The notes under the pieces were generated by a model. It did not search any database and had not been told where the DNA came from. It was given only the letters and a program-made list of their open reading frames with translations. A program made the translations under genes and the position numbers. A stretch of 55,563 nucleotides of DNA from Anaerolineaceae bacterium (lineage in GTDB: Bacteria; Chloroflexota; Anaerolineae; Anaerolineales; Anaerolineaceae): NCBI GenBank assembly GCA_002702705.1, contig PABH01000006.1, forward strand, positions 1 through 55,563. Reading direction: 5' to 3'. Position 1 is the first letter of the stretch, and the number at the start of each line of letters is the position of its first letter. Positions 35,470-43,437 of this stretch are shown one piece after another.

Positions 35470-36207
35470 TTACTGCCAGGCTTGAACCAAACGCAGTTTC
35501 AAAATCGTGTCGTCATAATAACTGCTACCACTTACGATAGGCCGGTTATTTGCGTCATAAAAACAAATATGGATATTTAATAAAGGGGTTTGTGAGGGTA
35601 ATTTTAAAAATGAAGAAACTTCCGAATTTGCCAAATTGGCACACACTTCAGATAGTGCATAAGCAATATTTTCATTACAATACAATTGCAAGATTTCACG
35701 GATCGATAATCGTCCATTAATTTCTTCAACTGGAACTGCTAATAAGTTTGCTGGAATCAAATTTATGACATATATAACTGGGCGTTGATTAGCAAAAAAC
35801 AATCGCTTTAACTCAACAACTGGTTCACCGGGTTGAATAGCCAAAACACTTGCTTCTTCAGTTCCAGCATCACGTTGTCCAACAAAAATTGATTGAATGG
35901 AGGCCTGAAAACCATTTTTTTCAATCAATTCTCCAAATTCCCACAAACCACCCAAGTTCGTTTGAACACCTTCCAATCGTTTATTCACATAGGTACCATC
36001 GCCTTGTTTGCGAATGACTAGCCCTTCTCCCGCCAAACGTGTGAGCGCTGTGCGGACTGTTGCGCGGCTAACACGAAACTCGCTGCACAATAAACTCTCC
36101 GAAGGCAAACGACTGCCTGGCGGATAAACATTGTCGCGAATACGATCTCTTAAGACCGCATTTACTTGTTGAGTGATCGTCTTGGGACGATGAATGGGGA
36201 GGCTCAT
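35470..36207 (-). CDS. GntR/HutC-family regulator with UTRA domain
   Basis: A 245-residue regulator. Residues 8-75 are the GntR winged helix (NVYPPGSRLPSESLLCSEF, then RATVRTALTRLAGEGLVIRK). Residues 95-240 form the UTRA ligand-binding domain. It is the first gene of the BMP operon and presumably senses the transported compound or a metabolite. No clear ribosome site precedes ATG 36207; the six bases 12 to 7 bases upstream (CAAAAT) are a poor -10, so leaderless translation is only a weak possibility. Two palindromic elements in its upstream region could be its own operators. Confidence 0.9.
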   Translation of the reverse strand: MSLPIHRPKTITQQVNAVLRDRIRDNVYPPGSRLPSESLLCSEFRVSRATVRTALTRLAGEGLVIRKQGDGTYVNKRLEGVQTNLGGLWEFGELIEKNGFQASIQSIFVGQRDAGTEEASVLAIQPGEPVVELKRLFFANQRPVIYVINLIPANLLAVPVEEINGRLSIREILQLYCNENIAYALSEVCANLANSEVSSFLKLPSQTPLLNIHICFYDANNRPIVSGSSYYDDTILKLRLVQAWQ

Positions 36208-36534
36208 TATAATATTTTGGGTTTCTTAGTGAAAAGGTCGGACGACTGCCAACTTGTACTACTTGTTTTTAGCACATTTTGAAGTTAAATTCAAGATGCA
36301 TTTGTGACCAATTTTACAAATGGTGTCACACAAGAATCGAAAAACCATCCCATTCCTTAATTTCAGCCAAAAATAACACACCAAGAGGGAAAAACAAATT
36401 TCGCAATCGGTATTACATAACCCTCAGAACCTTAATGTGCTTCCTTTAGGTATTTTCTAGATTAATATCGAAATACTATCCAACTTTAAACTTGTTAATT
36501 CTAAATATCATTTAATGGGCAATTATGTACCAAG
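36208..36534. other. Intergenic region with GntR promoter elements
   Basis: No gene was found in these 327 bases. GTCGGACGAC (36238-36247) has perfect four-base arms around two bases. ACTTGT occurs twice with nine-base period near 36252-36266. An inverted repeat lies at 36302-36333. The part next to the sulfatase stop (36340-36534) is AT-rich and featureless to my eye; I saw no clear terminator, and the region may carry promoter sequence only for the GntR gene. Confidence 0.35.
36302..36333. promoter_or_regulatory. Imperfect inverted repeat upstream of GntR gene
   Basis: TTGTGAC and GTCACACAA, with extra CCA/TGG pairing inside, form an inverted repeat about 95 bases before the GntR ATG. One extra base in the right arm makes it imperfect. 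It may be an operator or a hairpin. Confidence 0.35.
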
Positions 36535-38433
36535 TTATTGAGTGCTTGATTCAATTGACGAAATATCATATCCGTTTTGATCAAGAAAATCCTTCATCAT
36601 TTCCAATACTTCAACCTGGGTAGGTTCTTTTGTCTCACACATGCCTATATATTCAGAAATCTTTTGCTCTTCCCAAGTAAAATCATCCAGATTTAACCGA
36701 TACCAATTATCACAAATGACAACACCTAAAAAACCAAATTGGTAAAAAGGTGGCTGAATGGTTTGAGGAATAACAGCTCCATTCTCAACCTCAACATTCC
36801 CTACACCAGTAGAAAAAATGGGGCGGTTTTGAGGAATATCGTTTAACAGTGATTTACCTTTCATCCACTGTGGCTGATCCATGTCAAGATAATCTAAAAT
36901 GGTGGGGGCAATATCCATATTCTGAGCATTGTTGTATATTTTCGACTGAAATTCCCCGTTTGGAAACCGAAAAACTAATGGTAATCTTTTATATGTTTTA
37001 AAACGCTGTCCATGATCACTGCCTACGATAATGATCGAGTTTTCCAATAATCCCCGACTTTCAAGTTCATGGTAAAAAACAGACATAGCTTGATCAAATT
37101 CTAAAATACTATCGTCGTAAAAATCCAGATCGTATTCAGCCTGTACAGCTCTATCAGCATCCTTACCGGCCGAGAAAACCTGTTTTTTAGGATAAAATCT
37201 TGCACCGTGGGTTCCCATCCAATGAATATGGGCAAAAACCGGTTCATTTACTGTATCCATTAAAACCATCAAGGAATCAAATTTATCCTCATCATTGTAA
37301 CCTTTTGGACTTGATACTTCCAAAAAAGGATTTGTCATTTTTTTTATAAAAAAGATGTGCCGTATCCGATCAAGAATACGATTTGAAAGTTCATAAACAA
37401 AATAACCAATATTGGTTGGCAAAAATTTGTTAATCTTAATTAAGATATTACTTTGATTTGACCTACCATTCGCTTCATCAAATCCATTTTGGAGATTTAA
37501 ATTATAGGCATCGACATAATGATCAAAACTAAATTGAGCTGTATAGTAACCATTTAATGTCAAAATTCCCGGCAAATGTTGGTAAACGTCTTCCGATTTT
37601 AAAATATTGGGGGGGTACAACACATGGGTTTCAAGAGGGCTTTTACTAGTAAATATCGAGATAATTGACCCCGTGGTATTCGCAGAATTTGAAAAATTAT
37701 TTTGTGCGACCAAGGAAGAATTTGCCATTTCATTTAAAAATGGTGTCGTTTCCCTTTCGTAGCCATACAACGACATATTTTCAGCATTGACCCCATCTGC
37801 TGTAATTAAAAAAATATGAGGACGTTTACTGGATTGGATCACAGAATCTAATCCAGTCGAATTAAAATACTGAGTAATTACGGGGATTGTTCCAATTAAA
37901 ACAAAAACTAGCAATACTACAGATAACAATATTGTTCTGGTACGTTTTTTAATTTTTTGAAAAAGGACTTCAATCTGGTTTGTATATTTATAAATTTGCT
38001 TTACTGAACCAAAAATTAGCACCAAAAAAAGAACCCCATAAAAAGCCCTAAACAAGCCATTTGAGGTTACAATCCCGATTCGGAACAGTGTGTATGTAAA
38101 ATTATCAATCAGTAATAGAATTAAAAAAGCTGCAATAAATCCAGGAATAAAAAAACTTAGACCAATGATCAGATTTCTTAACAGGTTGATTTTTATCTGA
38201 CTTAAAAACACCAGAATACCTACTAAGAATAGATAAATTGAAATAAATAGAGATGTGGTAATGAGTAAGATGGATAGTTGTTCAATAAAACCGATTGGAC
38301 TCATAAAAGACGGCTTTGTTAAAAGAAATATCCATTCCATAAAAACATAAAAAAATAAAACCAATATCGTAATTACAGTTACGCTCAACCATTTAATCTC
38401 AATAAAACGATTGATATTCTTAAAAAATTTCAT
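36535..38433 (-). CDS. Membrane sulfatase-like phosphotransferase
   Basis: A 632-residue protein with five to six N-terminal membrane helices (about 15-190) and an extracytoplasmic alkaline-phosphatase-superfamily domain of the LTA-synthase/sulfatase type. Metal residues are visible in FLITADGVNAENMSLYGY (Asp) and IVGSDHGQRF (Asp-His). The likely nucleophile is a Thr or Ser in NSANTTGSIISIFTS; the usual Cys-x-Pro-x-Arg of true sulfatases is absent, so phosphodiester or phosphoethanolamine/glycerol transfer is more likely. AAGGGG precedes ATG 38433. It follows the methyltransferase and 59-residue protein in one operon, a surface polymer module. Confidence 0.82.
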   Translation of the reverse strand: MKFFKNINRFIEIKWLSVTVITILVLFFYVFMEWIFLLTKPSFMSPIGFIEQLSILLITTSLFISIYLFLVGILVFLSQIKINLLRNLIIGLSFFIPGFIAAFLILLLIDNFTYTLFRIGIVTSNGLFRAFYGVLFLVLIFGSVKQIYKYTNQIEVLFQKIKKRTRTILLSVVLLVFVLIGTIPVITQYFNSTGLDSVIQSSKRPHIFLITADGVNAENMSLYGYERETTPFLNEMANSSLVAQNNFSNSANTTGSIISIFTSKSPLETHVLYPPNILKSEDVYQHLPGILTLNGYYTAQFSFDHYVDAYNLNLQNGFDEANGRSNQSNILIKINKFLPTNIGYFVYELSNRILDRIRHIFFIKKMTNPFLEVSSPKGYNDEDKFDSLMVLMDTVNEPVFAHIHWMGTHGARFYPKKQVFSAGKDADRAVQAEYDLDFYDDSILEFDQAMSVFYHELESRGLLENSIIIVGSDHGQRFKTYKRLPLVFRFPNGEFQSKIYNNAQNMDIAPTILDYLDMDQPQWMKGKSLLNDIPQNRPIFSTGVGNVEVENGAVIPQTIQPPFYQFGFLGVVICDNWYRLNLDDFTWEEQKISEYIGMCETKEPTQVEVLEMMKDFLDQNGYDISSIESSTQ

Positions 38434-38469
38434 GAAACCCCTTCATTTTGAAGCATTTTAATTTGTTTA

Positions 38470-39879
38470 TTATGAATTCTTTTTCTTCAACTGAAAAATG
38501 ACTCGATCCGAATTTTCAATTGGAAATTGTTTAACAATAGTAAATTCTGTTTGCATAGCCACAACAAAACCATCGATTGTATATTGATCAAAAATATCAT
38601 CACGTGTTAAGAGTAATCTTTTCACCTGAGAATCTTCTTTGGGAACAAATTCAATAATTACATTATCAGCCATTTCCGACAATGTTTTAGCAATGTTTCG
38701 TAACGGAATATTGTTTGCGATTGCTAAATGATGGATTAAAGCTAATGCCATCGTAACATCCACATGTGCTCGGGAAAGAAAAGAAACTCGTTCTTGATTC
38801 TTCCATCCAATAGAAGGCGAAGGATTGGTAAGATCCAAAACCAAGGGTAAAATATTTTTTTCTTTCGCTCGTTTGACTTCAAGGTAATTTAATTCTACAG
38901 CACCAGGGTCAATATCTGTAGAAACAATAAAACAGTCTTGCAGGTTTTTCCCTTCCCGACTGAATACTCCCGTATTGGCTCCTAAATCCAATACAGATTT
39001 TGGATTTAATTCGGATAAAATTTGATGAACTATTTCTTTTTTCTTTTCAAAGGCGGCATCAGAATAATTTGTCGCCTGATAATAGGCTAACCAATCTGTA
39101 CCATGGGGTTCCCATTTTAATTTCTTAATCGTTTTCTCAAGATTTTCAATTAAACCAATGAAAGCAGTTTTAGATAGCTTGGTCTTTGGTTTATTCTTTT
39201 CTGCATCATCACTGGAAATATTTTTTTGTGCTCTGGCATGAAGATGTATATGTGATAATAGTCCAAAATTTACCCAAGATGATTTGGGCAACATTTTACT
39301 GGTTAAATCGAGAGGAATACCGTCAATGTGATTTTTTAACATTCCATTCAACCGAATATCGGTAAGGCTCATCAAGGCTAATGGCGAAAGAAAATGCTGA
39401 CAAAACTGCTTATAAGCCACCCACGGTTGACCTTCATGATAGATTGTAAAACTCAAAGTATCGATTAAGATCGGATGACCATCCTTGAATTGAATATTAT
39501 AAGCACTTGCATCTTTTAAAGTCATCCCTGACAATAAGGCTTCTTTTTGAATATTTAGCGTTAATAAAGCGGCATCTTTTAACTGAGAGAAAGACCACTC
39601 ATAAGGGTATGAAAGAAATTCTATTTTTTCCGGTTTGATAATCTTATAAGCGCAATCCGGATTCGGAATTGGATTATCGACTTCTTGATGGGATACCAGT
39701 TTTTTCTTTTTCGTTATCCGTTCATATAAACCTGATGAATGCAAAAGCTCATAATCCTCCTTGCAAATCAGATTTATTTGGCGGTAAATTTGATGATCGT
39801 AGTAAAAAATAAAACCACTTGGGTCACGAAAAGAGGAATCCTCTTTATTTATCTTCGGTAACGCCATAATCGATGTCAT
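38470..39879 (-). CDS. SAM-dependent methyltransferase, polymer module
   Basis: A 469-residue protein with an N-terminal half (1-250) containing GMTLKDASAYNIQF and HPILIDTLSF, a kinase-like or receptor-like fold seen in this family, and a C-terminal class I methyltransferase (about 285-460) with VLDLGANTGVFS as the SAM-binding loop and LALIHHLAI in place of motif IV. It probably acts on a surface glycan or lipid carrier. ATG 39879 is the longest start; ATG 39867 is equally possible, as neither has a well-spaced ribosome site. Its start overlaps the 59-residue gene by 35 bases, pointing to coupled translation. Confidence 0.82.
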   Translation of the reverse strand: MTSIMALPKINKEDSSFRDPSGFIFYYDHQIYRQINLICKEDYELLHSSGLYERITKKKKLVSHQEVDNPIPNPDCAYKIIKPEKIEFLSYPYEWSFSQLKDAALLTLNIQKEALLSGMTLKDASAYNIQFKDGHPILIDTLSFTIYHEGQPWVAYKQFCQHFLSPLALMSLTDIRLNGMLKNHIDGIPLDLTSKMLPKSSWVNFGLLSHIHLHARAQKNISSDDAEKNKPKTKLSKTAFIGLIENLEKTIKKLKWEPHGTDWLAYYQATNYSDAAFEKKKEIVHQILSELNPKSVLDLGANTGVFSREGKNLQDCFIVSTDIDPGAVELNYLEVKRAKEKNILPLVLDLTNPSPSIGWKNQERVSFLSRAHVDVTMALALIHHLAIANNIPLRNIAKTLSEMADNVIIEFVPKEDSQVKRLLLTRDDIFDQYTIDGFVVAMQTEFTIVKQFPIENSDRVIFQLKKKNS

Positions 39880-40024
39880 CTCTTATTTCAGTGGACTCAG
39901 TTTGATTCTTACTAAAAATGCCCTTAATTTTTTTCCAAAATAACCGGACAATAACTCCAGCACCAAGCAGACCAGCTAAAACAAGTTGAAGCACCATGCT
40001 TCCAAAACCAGGATCAAGATACAT
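39845..40024 (-). CDS. Small membrane protein, 59 aa (MYLDPG type)
   Basis: A 59-residue ORF starting MYLDPGFGSM, followed by one hydrophobic helix (about residues 11-30, VLQLVLAGLLGAGVIVRLF) and a basic-then-acidic tail (KKIKGIFSKN...). Small proteins with the MYLDPGxGS start recur upstream of exopolysaccharide methyltransferase and sulfatase-like genes in several phyla. AAGGGA precedes ATG 40024. It overlaps the methyltransferase start by 35 bases. Its probable role is as a membrane scaffold or anchor of the polymer-modifying complex; exact function is unknown. Confidence 0.85.
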   Translation of the reverse strand: MYLDPGFGSMVLQLVLAGLLGAGVIVRLFWKKIKGIFSKNQTESTEIRDDIDYGVTEDK

Positions 40025-40125
40025 ATCAATTTCCCTTCGATTTTTTATTGGATGGTAGTGTAGTACAAAATTCTAATCTTAGCAAGTAAGAACCGGATCA
40101 AATGTAACTACCGGAAATTAATTCT

Positions 40126-40935
40126 TTACCCCAACTGTTCCATTTCTTCTGAACTTAACACAATCTCACCTGCTTGTAGATTCTCTTTCTGGTGTTGAGG
40201 ATTGGTGGACATCGGAATTGTTATAACCCGTTCCTGAGAGACAAGCCAAGCTAAAGCTACCTGCTGTGAGGTTAGTCCGCGTTTCGCTGCTATCTTTTTA
40301 AGAACAGGATTACTTTTAATATTCCGGCGTTTTACCGGACTGTAAGCGGTTAACAAAATATCATTTTGCTGGCAGTATTCCAAAACACCATTTGTTTGAT
40401 AAGTGCGTTCAGGAACACTGTAGGGTACTTGATTGGTGAGTAACGCAGTTTCACTTTGTGCCACAGCCTCTTTTAAGTGTCGAAGTTTAAAATTACTTAC
40501 ACCCAAATGACGGACTTTGCCCTGCCGCACCAACTGGTTTAATGCACGAAAACTTTCTTTTAAATCCATACCCACTTTCGGCCAATGAATAAGGTATAGA
40601 TCAATGTAATCCATTCCCAAACGATCAAGGCTATTCTCGCAAGAATGCAAAACCTGGTCAAATTTTAAATGTTCAGGAGATACCTTAGAAGTGATGAACA
40701 ATGATTCACGGGAAACACCCACCTCACGGATGGCAGTGCCTAATAATTCTTCCGTATGACCATTGGCATAAACTTCGGCTGTATCAAAATGGGTGTACCC
40801 TAATTCCAAGGCAGAGCACAGCGCTTGTAATGAGGCAGGATCACTGCTTGGGTCAGCCTGGCTTTCTCCCCCGATTTTCCAGGTTCCAAAACCAATTTTC
40901 GGTAATTTTAAGTTGTTTACGGTTTCATATCTCAT
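40126..40935 (-). CDS. Aldo/keto reductase
   Basis: A 269-residue NADPH-dependent TIM-barrel enzyme. Catalytic residues are all present: Asp and Tyr in FDTAEVYANG, Lys in FITSKVS and His in YLIHWP. The cofactor region near the C-terminus includes TIPMSTNPQH. The substrate cannot be predicted. ATG 40935 is preferred to a longer frame: it is preceded by TATAAT exactly six bases upstream and no ribosome site, suggesting a leaderless transcript. Divergent from the acetyltransferase at 41114. Confidence 0.9.
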   Translation of the reverse strand: MRYETVNNLKLPKIGFGTWKIGGESQADPSSDPASLQALCSALELGYTHFDTAEVYANGHTEELLGTAIREVGVSRESLFITSKVSPEHLKFDQVLHSCENSLDRLGMDYIDLYLIHWPKVGMDLKESFRALNQLVRQGKVRHLGVSNFKLRHLKEAVAQSETALLTNQVPYSVPERTYQTNGVLEYCQQNDILLTAYSPVKRRNIKSNPVLKKIAAKRGLTSQQVALAWLVSQERVITIPMSTNPQHQKENLQAGEIVLSSEEMEQLG

Positions 40936-40947
40936 ACCGTCATTATA
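40936..40947 (-). promoter_or_regulatory. TATAAT box six bases before ATG
   Basis: On the minus strand TATAAT (40947-40942), six bases GACGGT, then ATG 40935. A predicted leaderless start. Confidence 0.5.
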
Positions 40948-41113
40948 AAAGAAAAGTAAGGGAAAAATCCGCCAATTGCATAACCCACGTAGACCTGCCA
41001 TAACACGCTCAAGAGGAATAATAATTGCTCTTTTAGACTTATTGTGGTCAAATAATTCATATCTCTTTAATAAGATAAGAGGAATTAAAAAATTTGTTCA
41101 GAAACAAAAACAA

Positions 41114-41686
41114 ATGATAACTACTAAACGATTGACCATTCGTTCCTTTCAATATAGCGACTTGGAAAGAGTTCACCAGGTATTAAGTTCCGCTTTTAAT
41201 GAAGATCCCAATCAAACGGGAGCATTAAATAACCGGGAATCCTGGTTAAACTGGTCAATTTTAAATCAAAAATGGTTCCATCGTTTATCCCAGCCCCCTT
41301 TTGGTGAGCAAGCTATTTGCCGCAATAATGATGGCTTATTAATTGGCGTGATTGGTTTGGTTCCCTGTTTGGACCGGTTCGATCAGTTTCCTGAATTATC
41401 AAACATGGAAAAAACTTCTGGTCTGACCCAACCTGAGGTTGGTTTATTTTGGGCAATTGATCCTGATTATCAAAAACAAGGATACGCTACAGAAGCAGCC
41501 AAGGGTTTTTTGGAAATGATTTGGAACGAACTAAAGATTAAACGCATCATAGCCACTACTGAGTATGAAAATTATCAGTCTCAAAATGTCATGCGAAAGA
41601 TTGGTATGAAAATCTTAAAAAACAATTCTTCTAAACCACCTTGGTTACAGGTAGTAGGTGTGATCAACCATCCTAAATTAGATTAA
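41114..41686 (+). CDS. GNAT acetyltransferase, RimJ/RimL-like
   Basis: A 190-residue GNAT protein. The N-terminal TTKRLTIRSFQYSDLERV strand-helix, the LFWAIDPDYQKQGYATEA acetyl-CoA binding segment with the Q/R-x-x-G-x-G/A motif, and the final NxxSxxVMxKxGM-like stretch (NYQSQNVMRKIGM) match the family of protein N-terminal or small-molecule acetyltransferases. ATG 41114 was chosen because the family starts here; the longer frame has no homology. There is no clear ribosome site. Its stop overlaps the convergent SulP gene by four bases. Substrate unknown. Confidence 0.85.
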   Translation: MITTKRLTIRSFQYSDLERVHQVLSSAFNEDPNQTGALNNRESWLNWSILNQKWFHRLSQPPFGEQAICRNNDGLLIGVIGLVPCLDRFDQFPELSNMEKTSGLTQPEVGLFWAIDPDYQKQGYATEAAKGFLEMIWNELKIKRIIATTEYENYQSQNVMRKIGMKILKNNSSKPPWLQVVGVINHPKLD

Positions 41687-43383
41687 TCATTTTTTATCAA
41701 TTTGTGTTTCTCTGCCAGGAAATCCTCAGCCTGGTGTACAGCTGATCGTGTTGAGGAAAACAGAAGCCGCTCTGAATCAAAAGTGTACTCTTCTCCTAAT
41801 AAATCCAAGACGCCACTTTCCAATAAATGTAGGTGTAAATTCTTATCTACACCACATAAAATTACTTTTTTGCCCAGTTTTTCCGCATGCAGAATTTCAG
41901 CAGCCAAAACAGTAATGGCGGAACTAGCCACTACCTGTGCTCGCCTCAATCGCAATATCACCACCTCAGCACCACTTTCCAATGCTTCACTAAGGTGTTT
42001 TTCCAACTCATCGACTGCCGCAAAATGCAGCGGTCCTTCAGGACTGATAAGTATGATCGGCAAATCCGGACGAAGGCGGCGCATGGTGTCATACTGATAA
42101 AAACGCCGCTCTTCATCCATTTCAAAATACGTCAGTTTCAGTTGGCTGCTTTCAAATAAATAAATCAACAGAGATAAAACTGCACCCAAGAAGATAGCTT
42201 CTTGCAACGGAAAAATCAATGTCGCACCAAAGGTAACCAACAAAACCATCTTGCTGGTACCCTTACTAAACCAGGTTAAGTGAACGTGTTTCCAGTTCAC
42301 AATCCGCGTTGCCGACATGATTACTACCGCCGCCAAGCCTGGCAATGGGATATACCCTAATAATTTGGGTAATAAAATAACTACCGGAATCACCCACAAA
42401 CCGGAAAATACAGCACCAAACCGGGTACGGGTTCCGGCGCCTATACTAACAGCCGTACGGGAGGGAGAGCCGGATGCTGGTGGAGATTGAAATAAACCAC
42501 CGGTTATGGAGGCGATACCCTGCCCTACTAATTCTTTTGAGATGTTTAGTTTTTCACCACGCGCCAAAGCCACACTTTTTGACACCGATAAGGCTTCCAT
42601 AATACTTAACAAGGAAACAGCTAAACCACTGGTTAAATAAAATTGCCAATCTTCAGGTGGTACCTGCGGTAAGCGCAATGACACTCCCAATACCGGCATA
42701 GGTCCTAAATCAGAAACAACCATTACGCCATTATCAGACCACCCAAAAAGGTACACGGCTAAAGAAGCAAGAACGATCACAATCATTTCCGCGGGTAACT
42801 TCGCGTTCAATTTACGAACCAAAAATAATAGTACCAAACTGACCACACCCGTTAAAAACACATACCCATTAAATACACGCCAGCCTTGCACAAGAGAAAT
42901 TAGGGTTTGGATGGGATTGGCATTAAAAGGACGAGGAATACCGGTAATTGAACCCAATTGATTAATTATGATCAACAAACCCAAGCCCATTAAAAAACCG
43001 GTTAACACTGAATTGGAAATAAACCGCGTAATCCAGCCGAGTTTGAAGGCTCCAAGTAATAATTTTATTACCCCGCTGATAATAGCAATTAGAAAAACCA
43101 ACTGCAAATAACCCGCCTCACCAGTATAATTACTGAGCACTCCAGCGGTAGCCATAGCCACAGCATTGGTGAATCCACTCACCAAATAAGAGGAATCGCC
43201 TAATATAGCCGCAATAACTGTTGGAATGATCACCCCAATCAAACCATAAATAGGATTAATTCCACAAATCAAAGCATATGCCATTGATTGGGGTATGGCA
43301 ATTAATGCCACAGTTAACCCGGCTGACAGATCGCCGCGTAATGAATAATAAAAATAACTTTGTACTTTTTGAAAACTAAACAT
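41683..43383 (-). CDS. SulP-family anion permease with STAS domain
   Basis: A 566-residue protein with about 12-14 membrane helices and a cytosolic STAS domain in the last ~120 residues. The start SLRGDLSAGLTVALIAIPQSMAYA is the SulP signature and SRTAVSIGAGTRT a core motif. These carriers move sulfate, bicarbonate or other anions; the substrate here is not known. The ATG at 43383 has no Shine-Dalgarno site but TATAAT lies six bases upstream. The gene is transcribed away from the beta-helix lipoprotein that ends 54 bases upstream of it. Confidence 0.93.
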   Translation of the reverse strand: MFSFQKVQSYFYYSLRGDLSAGLTVALIAIPQSMAYALICGINPIYGLIGVIIPTVIAAILGDSSYLVSGFTNAVAMATAGVLSNYTGEAGYLQLVFLIAIISGVIKLLLGAFKLGWITRFISNSVLTGFLMGLGLLIIINQLGSITGIPRPFNANPIQTLISLVQGWRVFNGYVFLTGVVSLVLLFLVRKLNAKLPAEMIVIVLASLAVYLFGWSDNGVMVVSDLGPMPVLGVSLRLPQVPPEDWQFYLTSGLAVSLLSIMEALSVSKSVALARGEKLNISKELVGQGIASITGGLFQSPPASGSPSRTAVSIGAGTRTRFGAVFSGLWVIPVVILLPKLLGYIPLPGLAAVVIMSATRIVNWKHVHLTWFSKGTSKMVLLVTFGATLIFPLQEAIFLGAVLSLLIYLFESSQLKLTYFEMDEERRFYQYDTMRRLRPDLPIILISPEGPLHFAAVDELEKHLSEALESGAEVVILRLRRAQVVASSAITVLAAEILHAEKLGKKVILCGVDKNLHLHLLESGVLDLLGEEYTFDSERLLFSSTRSAVHQAEDFLAEKHKLIKND

Positions 43384-43395
43384 TTTTTAATTATA
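43384..43395 (-). promoter_or_regulatory. TATAAT box six bases before ATG
   Basis: TATAAT (43395-43390), six bases TAAAAA, then ATG 43383. Predicted leaderless start of the SulP gene; no -35 box is clear. Confidence 0.5.
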
Positions 43396-43437
43396 AACCG
43401 TTCATCAATTGATTCTGAAATGATTCATAATTAAAGG

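Noticed and set aside
36208-36534. Hidden small gene in the 327-base gap
   Set aside because: ATG codons here are followed quickly by stops or lack ribosome sites on both strands.
36535-38433. True arylsulfatase
   Set aside because: The Cys/Ser-x-Pro-x-Arg formylglycine motif is missing; LTA-synthase-like phosphotransfer is more likely.
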